Shown here piece after piece: positions 1 to 6,646 of a stretch of 12,305 bases of DNA. A program made the translations under genes and the position numbers. The stretch is from assembly GCA_900551135.1 (NCBI GenBank), contig URUX01000064.1:1-12305 (forward strand). Reading direction: 5' to 3'. The notes under the pieces were generated by a model. It was not told the origin of the DNA. It worked only from the letters and a program-made list of their open reading frames with translations, and ran no database searches. Each line of letters opens with the position of its first letter. Position 1 is the first letter of the stretch. The DNA comes from an uncultured Clostridium sp. (GTDB lineage Bacteria; Bacillota; Clostridia; Lachnospirales; Lachnospiraceae).

Positions 1-73
1 CAGTACATGCCGGAATAAATGTATCCGGATATTTTTTCGCCACCTCCAGGGTATAATCATTCTGAAAACCATA
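1..73 (-). pseudogene. possible amidohydrolase-family remnant at the window edge
   Basis: Read on the minus strand from about 73 down to 2, one frame gives FYGFQNDYTLEVAKKYPDTF followed by IPACT. The pattern 'ND, short spacer, helix, KKYPD-x-FIP' resembles the segment just before a central strand in Amidohydrolase_2 (PF04909) proteins. No in-frame start codon or ribosome binding site lies upstream: the frame meets a TGA at 113-115 and runs through the terminator hairpin. If real, this is a gene that has lost its 5' end, with the rest lying outside the window. Alternatives are chance, or that the true neighbour is a plus-strand gene ending here (frames closing at 16-18 or 54-56), which the plus-strand T-tract at 119-126 would suit. 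The evidence is weak because only about 70 bases are visible. Confidence 0.25.
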
Positions 74-87
74 AAAAATATAGTAAG

Positions 88-126
88 CAGTGACGATGCA
101 TTTTAAATGCCGTCACTGTTTTTTTT
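88..126. terminator. hairpin terminator with T8 tract
   Basis: CAGTGACG (88-95) pairs perfectly with CGTCACTG (111-118). GCA/TGC and T/A pairs continue inside, with a 2-nt bulge at 96-97. Eight Ts (119-126) follow on the plus strand. On the minus strand the stem is followed by a less ideal T-rich run (about 73-78) after a gap. It can therefore end a plus-strand transcript from the left and probably also the minus-strand DUF2325 transcript, whose stop is at 142. Confidence 0.8.
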
Positions 127-141
127 AACTGCTGTGACAGT

Positions 142-426
142 TCATTCCGTCACGTACTGCTGCAGCAATCCAGCCAATGCAGAAGCGCTGCTGGAATGGG
201 TGCGGGCAACCTGAATCTGGTTTCTCTTCGCCTCAGAAACAGCGCTGTTGACCATTTTATGGGATACGGTACTGGTAAATAAAATCATTAAATCCGGCGT
301 TCCCAGCTTTTTCTTGATATTTCCCTTTTCCTTTACTAAAACTTTGACTTTACAGCCGTATTCCCTGCAGATTTTTTCATATTGACATACCATACATTCA
401 TTTCCGCCTACGATTACAACACTCAT
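142..426 (-). CDS. DUF2325 domain protein
   Basis: This is a 94-residue cytosolic protein matching the DUF2325 family (PF10087), short clostridial proteins of unknown function. It starts MSVVIVGGNE, a Rossmann-like strand and glycine turn. Four cysteines follow early (C11, C14, C20, C25), including a C-x2-C pair, which suggests metal or redox chemistry. The C-terminal half has the alternating strand/helix pattern with 'HSSSASALAG' typical of the family. The start ATG at 424-426 has an AGAGGA site 6-7 nt upstream. The gene has its own promoter (544-572) overlapped by two palindromic operators, so it is tightly regulated, independently of tdk upstream. In other Clostridia such genes are, as far as I recall, often near iron or metal uptake genes; this is an inference, and no such gene is visible here. 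Confidence 0.8.
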   Translation of the reverse strand: MSVVIVGGNECMVCQYEKICREYGCKVKVLVKEKGNIKKKLGTPDLMILFTSTVSHKMVNSAVSEAKRNQIQVARTHSSSASALAGLLQQYVTE

Positions 427-515
427 ATGAGTTCCTCTTTTCTTTGCACAAATTCTGATTCATATCGGCAGCCGACAGTCTGCTGCTTTTGGGGTAACAA
501 ATTCTATTGTTTATA

Positions 516-531
516 GTTAGTATAAACTAAC
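516..531. promoter_or_regulatory. operator palindrome, downstream copy
   Basis: GTTAGTATAAACTAAC is a 14-of-16 palindrome and, in inverted orientation, matches the second copy at 541-556 at 15 of 16 positions. It lies just downstream of the predicted transcription start of the DUF2325 gene (about 537), where a bound repressor would block initiation or elongation. The TTAG-N8-CTAA layout resembles boxes of the DtxR/MntR metal-repressor type, but the family cannot be assigned from sequence alone. Confidence 0.7.
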
Positions 532-540
532 CAACATGCA

Positions 541-556
541 GTTAGTTTATACTAAT
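541..556. promoter_or_regulatory. operator palindrome overlapping the -10
   Basis: GTTAGTTTATACTAAT is the inverted partner of the site at 516-531. Its centre is 25 bp away, close to two and a half helical turns. It covers the -10 hexamer (544-549) of the DUF2325 promoter, so occupation should exclude RNA polymerase. Two copies of one site at these places suggest repression by a dimeric regulator encoded elsewhere. Confidence 0.7.
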
Positions 557-572
557 CTCAGACTTTTGTCAA
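544..572 (-). promoter_or_regulatory. sigma-A promoter of the DUF2325 gene
   Basis: On the minus strand a perfect TTGACA (-35, 567-572) is followed after 17 nt by TAAACT (-10, 544-549, 4 of 6). It lies after the tdk stop (614), so the DUF2325 gene is transcribed on its own. The -10 is embedded in the palindrome at 541-556. Confidence 0.7.
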
Positions 573-613
573 TTGGTTTTTGAGGAACCTTATGCATCAC
601 TTCTGGCTTCGTC

Positions 614-1186
614 TCATCCCTTTGTCCCGAAATTTCCCTCATGGTAATGTTTTCTGCACAGGGCTGCATATTTATCGTTGCTGCCCAGCACCACTTGTTC
701 ACCGGTACGGACAATCTTGCCGTCTGCCCCAAACCTGGCATTGCAGCTTGCCGATCTGCCGCACCAGCAGACTGTCCGTACTTCTTCGATTTTGTCTGCC
801 CATGCCATAAGCCACATACTGCCTTCAAAAAATTCTTCCCGGAAATCTGTGCGAAGTCCGTAGCAGATTACGGGAATGTCCAAATCATCAACGATATGCA
901 CCATAAATTGTACCTGAACTTTGGTAGCAAACTGAGCCTCGTCTACAATGACACAATCGTATTCTTTCAGTTCTTTGTCGCTCATTTCCACCAGTTCTTC
1001 CAGAAAAATCCCCTGGCTTTCCAGGCCAATCCGAGAGCGGATGGTTCTGTCTCCGTCTCTGGAATCAATCTGGGGCTTTACCAGCAGAGCCTGTTTTCCT
1101 CGTTCTCTGTAATTGTATTCTACCATTAACGCATTGGCAGTCTTGGAGCTCCCCATTGCGCCATATCGAAAATGCAGCTTTGCCAT
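614..1186 (-). CDS. tdk: thymidine kinase
   Basis: This 190-residue protein phosphorylates thymidine (and deoxyuridine) to the monophosphate with ATP, in the pyrimidine salvage pathway of the cytosol. It is a type II thymidine kinase of usual length. The P-loop GAMGSSKT is at residues 9-16. The Walker B-like VIVDEAQF at 79-86 contains the catalytic glutamate E83. The zinc-knuckle region has C140, C142, C148, C177 and H180 as candidate ligands. The lasso segment ending in GSNDKY (168-173) binds the nucleoside. The ATG at 1184-1186 has a strong GGAGGAG site 4-5 nt upstream. The DUF5721 gene ends 40 bp upstream on the same strand, so the two are probably co-transcribed. I see no convincing terminator between tdk and the DUF2325 promoter. 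Confidence 0.96.
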   Translation of the reverse strand: MAKLHFRYGAMGSSKTANALMVEYNYRERGKQALLVKPQIDSRDGDRTIRSRIGLESQGIFLEELVEMSDKELKEYDCVIVDEAQFATKVQVQFMVHIVDDLDIPVICYGLRTDFREEFFEGSMWLMAWADKIEEVRTVCWCGRSASCNARFGADGKIVRTGEQVVLGSNDKYAALCRKHYHEGNFGTKG

Positions 1187-1226
1187 AAATCTCCTCCTTC
1201 ACTTCTTTCCTGATTTTTCCGCCGGC

Positions 1227-1724
1227 TTACTCTCTGGTAAAGGCGATGCCTCCTGTTTTCAGAAACTCCTGGACAAATCCATCCCATTCCATATCGATAC
1301 TTTTATCCAGCGTAAAAAATGCCAGAGAAGTAGCCGTTACCACAGACATGGTTCCTTCTTCATAGCGAATGTTCATACATAAGGCCTGAATCGTTTCTGA
1401 AGACACAGACAGTCCTCTGCGTTCCAAAAACCGGGCAATTTCCCTCTCCGGAAGCTGAAGCGTAATTGAAAAACGTTCCGGAAGCCGTTTTCCTTTGATC
1501 AGCGAAAAACAAAATGGGCGAAGTGCTTTCCAATAGGATAAATGTTCCATCTGCTTTTCTTCTAATTCCTGACTGGTGTAATAACCTTTTCGGATATGCC
1601 CGTCTATGGTGAAGCTGTTAAAGGTAACAATCTGAGCCTCTCGCATCAAAAATGAATCAAATTCTTCTCCTAAAAATAATTTTGCTGTACATGTTTTAAT
1701 ATCTTCTATTTTCAGCGCTACCAT
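1227..1724 (-). CDS. DUF5721 family protein
   Basis: This 165-residue protein of unknown function matches the DUF5721 family, found mainly in Lachnospiraceae and relatives. The recognisable pattern is an N-terminal 'ALKI-DIK-(x)-KLFLGE-FDSFL', a central 'TFNSFTIDG', 'RPFCFSLIKGKRLPERF' around residues 66-83, and a C-terminal 'TSLAFFTLDKSIDMEWDGFV'. No signal peptide or membrane span is seen. I chose the ATG at 1722-1724 because AAGGAG sits 5 nt before it. The in-frame ATG at 1761-1763 lies inside the -10 of the gene's own promoter, upstream of the likely transcription start. It shares a transcript with tdk, 40 bp downstream. Its function cannot be deduced. Confidence 0.8.
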   Translation of the reverse strand: MVALKIEDIKTCTAKLFLGEEFDSFLMREAQIVTFNSFTIDGHIRKGYYTSQELEEKQMEHLSYWKALRPFCFSLIKGKRLPERFSITLQLPEREIARFLERRGLSVSSETIQALCMNIRYEEGTMSVVTATSLAFFTLDKSIDMEWDGFVQEFLKTGGIAFTRE

Positions 1725-1761
1725 ACATTCTCCTTTTTCAAAGCCAACAGACACTCCCAAC

Positions 1762-1791
1762 ATGATACACCGAGTTTTGCCGCTCTGTCAA
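1762..1791 (-). promoter_or_regulatory. promoter of the DUF5721-tdk unit
   Basis: A perfect TTGACA (-35, 1786-1791) and TATCAT (-10, 1762-1767, 5 of 6) are separated by 18 nt on the minus strand. The predicted start near 1755 leaves a leader of about 30 nt before the AAGGAG/ATG at 1722-1724. This argues against the longer reading frame starting at 1763. Confidence 0.7.
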
Positions 1792-1905
1792 CAACCGGTT
1801 CGCAATCCATTGGATATTGGCAAACGTTCGGACATGTCTTCTCTTTTTTCGTAAAATGTGCTACTATATCTGAAGACTGATTTTTATTTTGGAAAGGACT
1901 TTATT

Positions 1906-3207
1906 ATGACAGAGATAGATTCTTTACAATCATTAATTCACGCTTCCGTATCTCCTTATCACTGCATCCAGGAGGCATCCAGAAGACTTTCTGACGCCGG
2001 ATTTACACGGCTGGAACTCCAAAAGCCCTGGGAACTGACTGCAGGAGGTGCATATTTTGTACCGGCCTATGATTCTACCTTACTGGCTTTTACCCTGGAA
2101 GAAACCTTAGAGACAACTGCCGTTCCAACTCTCCGTATTGCTGCTGCTCACACAGACTGGCCATGTTTAAAGGTAAAACCGTCTCCGGAGGTATCCGGTC
2201 ATGGCTACGGTAAATTAAATGTAGAAGTCTATGGAGGCCCTATCCTTTCCTCCTGGCTGGACAGACCTCTTTCTGCCGCCGGAAAGGTATGCGTTGTTTC
2301 TGACGATCCGTTTCATCCGGACACCCGTTTCTTTCACTGTGACAGACCTCTTTTTACCATCCCCAATCTGGCAATTCATATGAATCGGGAGGTCAATAAA
2401 GGAGTAGAATTAAATCCTCAGATTGACATGCTTCCTCTGGCTTCTGTTTTAAACGAGGAATTAAATAAAGACAGCTATTTTCTGGATTTTTTAGCCGGCC
2501 AGCTGCAGGTTGATGCCCATGATATTCTGGATTATGAAGTTTATCTCTATAACTGGGAAGAGGGATGCCTGATGGGGCTGAATAACGAATTGTTTTCTTC
2601 TCCAAGACTGGACAACTTAACCTCTGTAGAAGCCTGTCTTACCGGACTGATTTCCGCAAAGGGAAACTCTGGCAAACACCCTGTTATCCGTGTTATTGCT
2701 TTATATGACAATGAAGAAATTGGAAGCAGTACCAAACAGGGCGCTGCGTCTAACTTAACAGAACGAATTTTAGAAAAGATTTATTTAAGCCTGGGATATA
2801 GCCGATCTGAATTTTTAGACGGGCTTTTGGGCGGATTTTTGCTTTCCCTGGATGTGGCCCATGCCATCCACCCCAACCATCCGGAAAAATGCGATATTAA
2901 AAACCAGATTACCATGGGGGACGGTGTAGCTTTAAAATTAGCCGCCAGCCAGTCTTATGCAACGGATGCATCCTGTGCCAGTGTCATTGAAGGCCTGTGC
3001 CGGAAACACCAGATCCCATGCCGTAAGTTTTCTAACCGTTCTGACACCAGAGGCGGCTCTACCCTGGGAAGCATTTCCTCTGCCTTTTTAAATATGGCGG
3101 CTGTCGATGCAGGTGTACCCATTCTGGCCATGCACTCTTCCAGAGAATTAATGCATGTTCAGGATCAGAAGGCTTTAAATGATTTAACCAGAGTATTCTT
3201 CCAGTAA
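1906..3207 (+). CDS. M18 family metallo-aminopeptidase
   Basis: This 433-residue cytosolic enzyme removes N-terminal residues (acidic or neutral, depending on subfamily) using two metal ions, in peptide turnover. Family M18 ligands are all in place: H82 in AAHTDWP, D236 in RLDN, the E270-E271 pair in DNEEIGS, D316 in LDVAHAIHPN, and H410 in AMHSSREL. The length suits the family (about 430-480). The ATG at 1906 is preceded by GGAAAGGA about 7 nt upstream. An in-frame GTG at 1858 has no ribosome binding site and would add 16 atypical residues. A weak extended -10 (TGCTACTAT, 1859-1867) may be the promoter. It is the only plus-strand gene, divergent from DUF5721-tdk, and ends at a shared terminator stem. 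Confidence 0.93.
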   Translation: MTEIDSLQSLIHASVSPYHCIQEASRRLSDAGFTRLELQKPWELTAGGAYFVPAYDSTLLAFTLEETLETTAVPTLRIAAAHTDWPCLKVKPSPEVSGHGYGKLNVEVYGGPILSSWLDRPLSAAGKVCVVSDDPFHPDTRFFHCDRPLFTIPNLAIHMNREVNKGVELNPQIDMLPLASVLNEELNKDSYFLDFLAGQLQVDAHDILDYEVYLYNWEEGCLMGLNNELFSSPRLDNLTSVEACLTGLISAKGNSGKHPVIRVIALYDNEEIGSSTKQGAASNLTERILEKIYLSLGYSRSEFLDGLLGGFLLSLDVAHAIHPNHPEKCDIKNQITMGDGVALKLAASQSYATDASCASVIEGLCRKHQIPCRKFSNRSDTRGGSTLGSISSAFLNMAAVDAGVPILAMHSSRELMHVQDQKALNDLTRVFFQ

Positions 3208-3215
3208 GTGTTTGA

Positions 3216-3259
3216 AAAGCGGAGCAGAGGCCTTTACTGAAAGGTCTCTGCTCCGCTTT
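3216..3259. terminator. bidirectional 20-bp terminator stem
   Basis: Arms 3216-3235 and 3240-3259 pair over 20 bp with one G-T pair (3230/3245) and the 4-nt loop ACTG. It lies between the convergent aminopeptidase gene (stop at 3207) and the small membrane protein gene (stop at 3234-3236). The minus direction ends in a run of four Ts (3215-3218) and the plus direction in CTTTCC, so both T-tracts are short. The stop codon and last codons of the minus-strand gene lie inside the stem. Confidence 0.75.
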
Positions 3260-3524
3260 CCGGCATGGTCTGGGGAATAACCTGACGGCTGGTTTCCAGC
3301 ACCGCTTCCTGACTGTTTCTGGAGGCAAAGCGAGTCATCCGAACTGCTGTCCATGCCATTCCTCCAAGACAAAGACACAGCAGCAGAATGCCCAAACCTT
3401 TTGCAGCCCCCCTGCTTTTTTTCTTTTTCTTTCTGCTTCTTCCTGATCTCACACCAGTTGTTCTCGTTTCCAAACGAGAAGACTGATAGGTCTGTTCTGT
3501 CTGTTCTCTGTCTAATTCCCGCAT
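3234..3524 (-). CDS. small basic single-span membrane protein
   Basis: This 96-residue protein belongs to no family I recognise. A polar N-terminus (1-30) leads to a very basic stretch, GRSRKKKKKSRGAAKG (about 28-43). A single hydrophobic span follows, LGILLLCLCLGGMAWTAV (about 44-61), and then a short polar tail. The positive-inside rule predicts the N-terminus in the cytosol and the tail outside. The ATG at 3522-3524 has AAGGAG about 8 nt upstream. It lies 23 bp after the foldase lipoprotein gene and ends the maf operon. Its last codons sit within the terminator stem. A structural or helper role for the exported foldase is possible but is inference from position only. Confidence 0.7.
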   Translation of the reverse strand: MRELDREQTEQTYQSSRLETRTTGVRSGRSRKKKKKSRGAAKGLGILLLCLCLGGMAWTAVRMTRFASRNSQEAVLETSRQVIPQTMPESGAETFQ

Positions 3525-3547
3525 ACTGTCCGTCTCCTTTTCAGTTT

Positions 3548-4531
3548 CTATTCCTGAACATATTCTTTATATAAATCAAAGAAATTGGTAGTGGTACATT
3601 CTTCTCCGCCGTCAAAACTCACCTGATTCCAAAGAGTATCCGGCAGCCTGACCGGATTGGCTTTCTGAAATTCATCATAAATGCTGCGAAAAGCCTGATC
3701 TTTTTTCGTCAAAGACAGTTCGTTCTTTCGTTTCAGCGTTTCCTCTTCATTATAAGAATTGATGCATTTTATAATATAGTAGCTGCCATCTGATTCCACA
3801 GGAGCGCTGATCTGGTTTGTTTCCAATGCAAAGGCTGCATCCTCATAGTTTTTGGTTTCCTGTCCTCTGCCAAGGGTTCTCTTAATCTCCTGGGATACGG
3901 AATTTTGTTTTGCAATATCCTCAAAATCTGCCCCTTCCGCTGTCACCTGACTGTAAACCTGTTCAGCCGTTTCCGGAGAATCCAGAACTATCTGCTGAAT
4001 ATCAATCACCTTGGCCTCACTGTCGCTGATTTCCAGATCCACTTCTTTTGTCAGTTCATTGACCAGTTTATTGGCCAGATAATATTTCTCATACAGGCGT
4101 TCAATCTCCTGCTCTGACACCTGTATATAGGCTAAATCCCCTTCTGTCAATCCTTCATAATAGACATTTGCCAGCTTTTTGATTTGCTCCTCTTCTGCCC
4201 CTGACATCACGATTTCTCTGGATTTGGCCAGCTGGTTCATGGTCTCCAAATCCTCTAAAAATGTGCGAATCTGGGACAGCAGCATATCTTTCATGGTAGT
4301 ACCGTTTTCATCGGCAGCAGCGTTCCAAATCTGGCTGGTATATACCTTCTGATATCGGTTTCTTTCCGTGGCGGCAATGGTCATCATCTGGGAAAGCGTA
4401 TACATTTCTTCTTTTCCCGCTTCTTCTCCCTGATAAAGCCTGCCGCACCCAGTAAGGGTCAGTATCTGTGCTGCCAGCAAAATCGCAGTACTGACCGCTG
4501 CCAGCCTTCTTACCAAGTTTAATCCTTTCAT
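3548..4531 (-). CDS. PrsA/SurA-like peptidylprolyl isomerase lipoprotein
   Basis: This 327-residue predicted lipoprotein is likely an extracytoplasmic folding factor anchored to the outer face of the membrane. A signal peptide (RR then a hydrophobic core) ends in the lipobox L-T-G-C with lipidated C29. A helical N-domain (about 40-165) precedes a rotamase-like domain (about 172-260, from VIDIQQIVL to YYIIKCI). The parvulin signature is degenerate: the usual first His-Ile-Leu is QQIVL, the GG-x-LG loop is RTLGRGQ, and the closing H-I-I-K is YYIIK, so catalysis may be lost while chaperoning stays. I chose the ATG at 4529-4531 because CAGGAG (4538-4543) lies 6 nt upstream of it; the ATG at 4535-4537 directly touches that site. 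It lies 15 bp after the HAD gene in the maf operon. Confidence 0.85.
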   Translation of the reverse strand: MKGLNLVRRLAAVSTAILLAAQILTLTGCGRLYQGEEAGKEEMYTLSQMMTIAATERNRYQKVYTSQIWNAAADENGTTMKDMLLSQIRTFLEDLETMNQLAKSREIVMSGAEEEQIKKLANVYYEGLTEGDLAYIQVSEQEIERLYEKYYLANKLVNELTKEVDLEISDSEAKVIDIQQIVLDSPETAEQVYSQVTAEGADFEDIAKQNSVSQEIKRTLGRGQETKNYEDAAFALETNQISAPVESDGSYYIIKCINSYNEEETLKRKNELSLTKKDQAFRSIYDEFQKANPVRLPDTLWNQVSFDGGEECTTTNFFDLYKEYVQE

Positions 4532-4546
4532 TTCCATCTCCTGTTT

Positions 4547-5329
4547 TTATAAAAGACGCAGGATTTTCAGCACTCCGTCATTTACATTGGTATCTGCCAG
4601 AAATCTGGCTGCTTTTTTGACTTCCGGCCTGGCATTTCCTACTGCAAAACTGTAATAGGCCTGCCCCAGCATTTCGATATCATTTAACTGATCGCCAAAT
4701 ACCATGGTTTCTTCCGGTAAAATTTCCAGACTTTCCTGAAGGGTTTTTATCGCCTGGCCCTTATTAACTCCTTTTGCCATGCAGTCCATCCACATATCGC
4801 CGGAAATTGTAATTTTCAGCCGATCCTGATATTTTTCCTGAATATATTTTCCGTATGTCTCCACCTGGTTTTTGCTGTAAAAGGCAATTTTTATAAACCG
4901 ATCCTCTACCTTGGTCAAATCCTCTACCCTTTTTACTGCAAAATGATAGCTGTCTGTAAGCCATTGACACAATCCGTCACTTTTAGTATCCAGATAAACC
5001 ACATCCGGGCCGCTTAAAACGATTTCCAGTTCTTTCTGTTTCCTTCCATCCTCAATCATTTCCATAATGGTTTCTCTGTCAACTTCTGTTAAAAACAGAT
5101 TGCGGGCATGGCATCCAATATATGCCCCATTATCAGAAAGATAAAAGATCTTCTCTTTTACCGGCTCAAACAGCCGGTCAATACTGAACCACTGGCGGCC
5201 GCTGGCAGCCGCAAATTGAATGCCCTTTTCTCTTAGACGCAGAATTTCTGTATAAATTTCCGGATTAATCCGGCTGGAACCATCTTCTACCAGAGTTCCA
5301 TCAATATCAGAAGCAATCAGTTTAATCAT
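4547..5329 (-). CDS. Cof-type HAD phosphatase
   Basis: This 260-residue cytosolic hydrolase of the HAD superfamily, Cof/YbiV type IIB, dephosphorylates small phosphorylated metabolites such as sugar phosphates; the substrate cannot be told. Motif I DIDGT has nucleophile D8 and acid/base D10, motif II is S43-G-R, motif III is K190 in GVNKGQAI, and motif IV GDQLND has D213 and D217 for magnesium. The type II cap lies between motifs II and III (about 80-185). The start overlaps the end of maf by 8 bp (TATGATTAA), which implies translational coupling, with a GGAGA site inside maf. Length is normal for the family. Confidence 0.92.
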   Translation of the reverse strand: MIKLIASDIDGTLVEDGSSRINPEIYTEILRLREKGIQFAAASGRQWFSIDRLFEPVKEKIFYLSDNGAYIGCHARNLFLTEVDRETIMEMIEDGRKQKELEIVLSGPDVVYLDTKSDGLCQWLTDSYHFAVKRVEDLTKVEDRFIKIAFYSKNQVETYGKYIQEKYQDRLKITISGDMWMDCMAKGVNKGQAIKTLQESLEILPEETMVFGDQLNDIEMLGQAYYSFAVGNARPEVKKAARFLADTNVNDGVLKILRLL

Positions 5330-5942
5330 AGTTCGTCTCCTTTTCCAGACACCTTTCCAAAGCCTTTAATTCCTGATATACCCGTCCTGCAGGAAGGCCT
5401 ACTACATTGCTGTAATCTCCATCTATTTTTTGAATATAGGCTGCAAAAAGTCCCTGAATCCCATAAGCACCCGCCTTGTCATCCGGTTCTCCAGAGGAAA
5501 TATAACGGGAAATTTCTTCCTCCTCCATTGGATATACGGTCACATGGGTTTCTTCATAAAAAGTACGGACAAGTTCTCCTTCTTTTCCAGATGCTATCAG
5601 GGTAACTCCCGTATATACCTGATGAATCCCCCCCTGCAGGCTTCGAATCATACGTGCTGCATCTTCTCTGTCTCTGGGCTTTCCCAAAATCTGTCCGCCT
5701 GCCGCTACTACGGTATCAGCTCCTATCACAACGGTATCTGCCATCTCTCCTTTGGCTTTTCTCTTTTCAGCAACGTCACTGGCTTTTTGAAGAGATAAAC
5801 TCATCACTACCTTCTCTGGGGCTGTATCGGTAACGATTTCTTCTACTGTACTGGGCATAATCTCCGGCTCCAGTCCAATCTGGGCCAGCAGTTCCCGTCT
5901 CCGTGGAGATGCAGATGCAAGAACTATTTTTTTAATCATCAT
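5322..5942 (-). CDS. maf: Maf-like nucleoside triphosphate pyrophosphatase
   Basis: This 206-residue cytosolic enzyme is expected to hydrolyse dTTP/UTP or modified nucleotides to monophosphates. Maf is also linked to septum formation in Bacillus. The signature S-x-S-P-R-R is at residues 10-15 (LASASPRRREL), GADTVV has the catalytic-type Asp at 76, GKPRD follows, GAYGIQG is at 158-164, and NVVGLP closes the substrate pocket. I chose the ATG at 5940-5942 (protein MMIKKIVLAS), 7 nt after AGGAAAGGA; the longer frame to 5990 adds 16 uncharacteristic polar residues. A 7-bp hairpin (5960-5966 with 5973-5979) lies just upstream of the ribosome binding site. It is first in an operon with the HAD phosphatase, lipoprotein foldase and small membrane protein. 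I could not find a clear promoter. Confidence 0.93.
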   Translation of the reverse strand: MMIKKIVLASASPRRRELLAQIGLEPEIMPSTVEEIVTDTAPEKVVMSLSLQKASDVAEKRKAKGEMADTVVIGADTVVAAGGQILGKPRDREDAARMIRSLQGGIHQVYTGVTLIASGKEGELVRTFYEETHVTVYPMEEEEISRYISSGEPDDKAGAYGIQGLFAAYIQKIDGDYSNVVGLPAGRVYQELKALERCLEKETNYD

Positions 5943-5998
5943 GTTCTGTCCTTTCCTGTCAGCAGACTGTTTTCTGCTGCTGTTATTCACAATATCAC

Positions 5999-6055
5999 AA
6001 AAACCGGCGGTTGTAAAATGCTTCCGGTATTTTACCGGACATCTTACCCCCGCCG
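5999..6055 (-). terminator. long terminator after the PAP2 gene
   Basis: On the minus strand CGGCGG (6050-6055) pairs with CCGCCG (6005-6010). GTAAGATG (6040-6047) pairs with CATTTTAC (6013-6020) with one G-T pair. TCCGGTA pairs with TACCGGA around a 3-nt loop (6030-6032). A G then five Ts (5999-6003) follow. The nearly continuous stem, with only small internal loops, starts about 30 nt after the PAP2 stop and separates that gene from the maf operon. Confidence 0.8.
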
Positions 6056-6085
6056 CTCAATCTTTTCCATATGTTTGCAGTTCTG

Positions 6086-6556
6086 TTATGCATACTGCAG
6101 ATTCATCAGCAGCGCAATACCAATCCCCAGTACTGCACCTGCCACTACCTGTAAAGGCGTATGACCTACGTATTCTTTTAAGGTCTCCTGCACAATCTCT
6201 GCATTGAGTTCATTAATTTTTAACTTAAATGGATTTTCTGACATCATCCAGTTTAAAAGCTTTGCCTGTTTTCCGGTTTCACGCCGCACGCCTACTGCGT
6301 CATACATGACTACCATTGCCACTACAAAGCTGACTGCAAATTCAAAGGACCCAAATCCATAACACAAAGCTGCAGACGTAGTCAGTGCGCAGACCGTAGC
6401 AGAGTGGGAACTTGGCATTCCTCCCGACCCTGTCAGCCGCTCCGCATTAAAACTTTTATTCAGGGCGCAGTCAATGATGGTCTTTAATACCTGAGCCACT
6501 GTCCAGCCAATTACAGAACTTACCAGCACCTGATTCCCTAACAGTTCTTTCCACAT
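6086..6556 (-). CDS. divergent PAP2 family membrane protein (DUF212, YuiD-like)
   Basis: This 156-residue integral membrane protein is distantly related to acid phosphatase/vanadium haloperoxidase lipid phosphatases. Motifs of the divergent PAP2 group are GGMPSSHSA (45-53), YDAVGVRRETGKQ (85-97) and GHTPLQVVAG (131-140), matching the three PAP2 phosphatase motifs in order. About three to four hydrophobic segments are visible (10-30, 52-66, 72-90, 136-152). The likely role is dephosphorylation of a membrane lipid phosphate, but the substrate is unknown. The ATG at 6554-6556 has GAGGAG 10 nt upstream. It lies about 90 bp after glgA on the same strand, with a terminator-like hairpin between and a strong terminator behind it. 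Confidence 0.9.
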   Translation of the reverse strand: MWKELLGNQVLVSSVIGWTVAQVLKTIIDCALNKSFNAERLTGSGGMPSSHSATVCALTTSAALCYGFGSFEFAVSFVVAMVVMYDAVGVRRETGKQAKLLNWMMSENPFKLKINELNAEIVQETLKEYVGHTPLQVVAGAVLGIGIALLMNLQYA

Positions 6557-6585
6557 CTCATCTTTTCTCCTCTGTCAGACAAAAT

Positions 6586-6639
6586 CAGGGCCGCTGCGCC
6601 TGGACGAACCGCCGGCTATCTGCAACAGCCCTGTTTTTT
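6586..6639. terminator. hairpin between glgA and the PAP2 gene
   Basis: CAGGGC (6586-6591) pairs with GCCCTG (6628-6633) around a GC-rich loop able to fold further. Six Ts (6634-6639) follow on the plus strand, and ATTTTG follows in the minus direction, where it would terminate glgA (stop at 6647). The stem is short and the loop long, so efficiency is uncertain and read-through into the PAP2 gene is possible. Confidence 0.5.
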
Positions 6640-6646
6640 CTAAAAT

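Noticed and set aside
381..388. Loss of the second Glu of the E-x7-E motif in GlgA (residues 381-388, not bases)
   Set aside because: GT5 glycogen synthases commonly have EPCGL(T/S)QL here, so Leu at this place is normal for the family.
641..1129. 162-codon plus-strand open frame opposite tdk
   Set aside because: The minus strand encodes an intact thymidine kinase with all motifs; the plus frame matches no family I know.
1858..1905. Upstream GTG start for the M18 aminopeptidase
   Set aside because: There is no ribosome binding site before it, whereas the ATG at 1906 has GGAAAGGA at good spacing; the possible -10 also overlaps this segment.
5943..5990. Longer N-terminus for Maf
   Set aside because: The ATG at 5940-5942 has a good ribosome binding site and begins the conserved strand; the extra region contains the leader hairpin.
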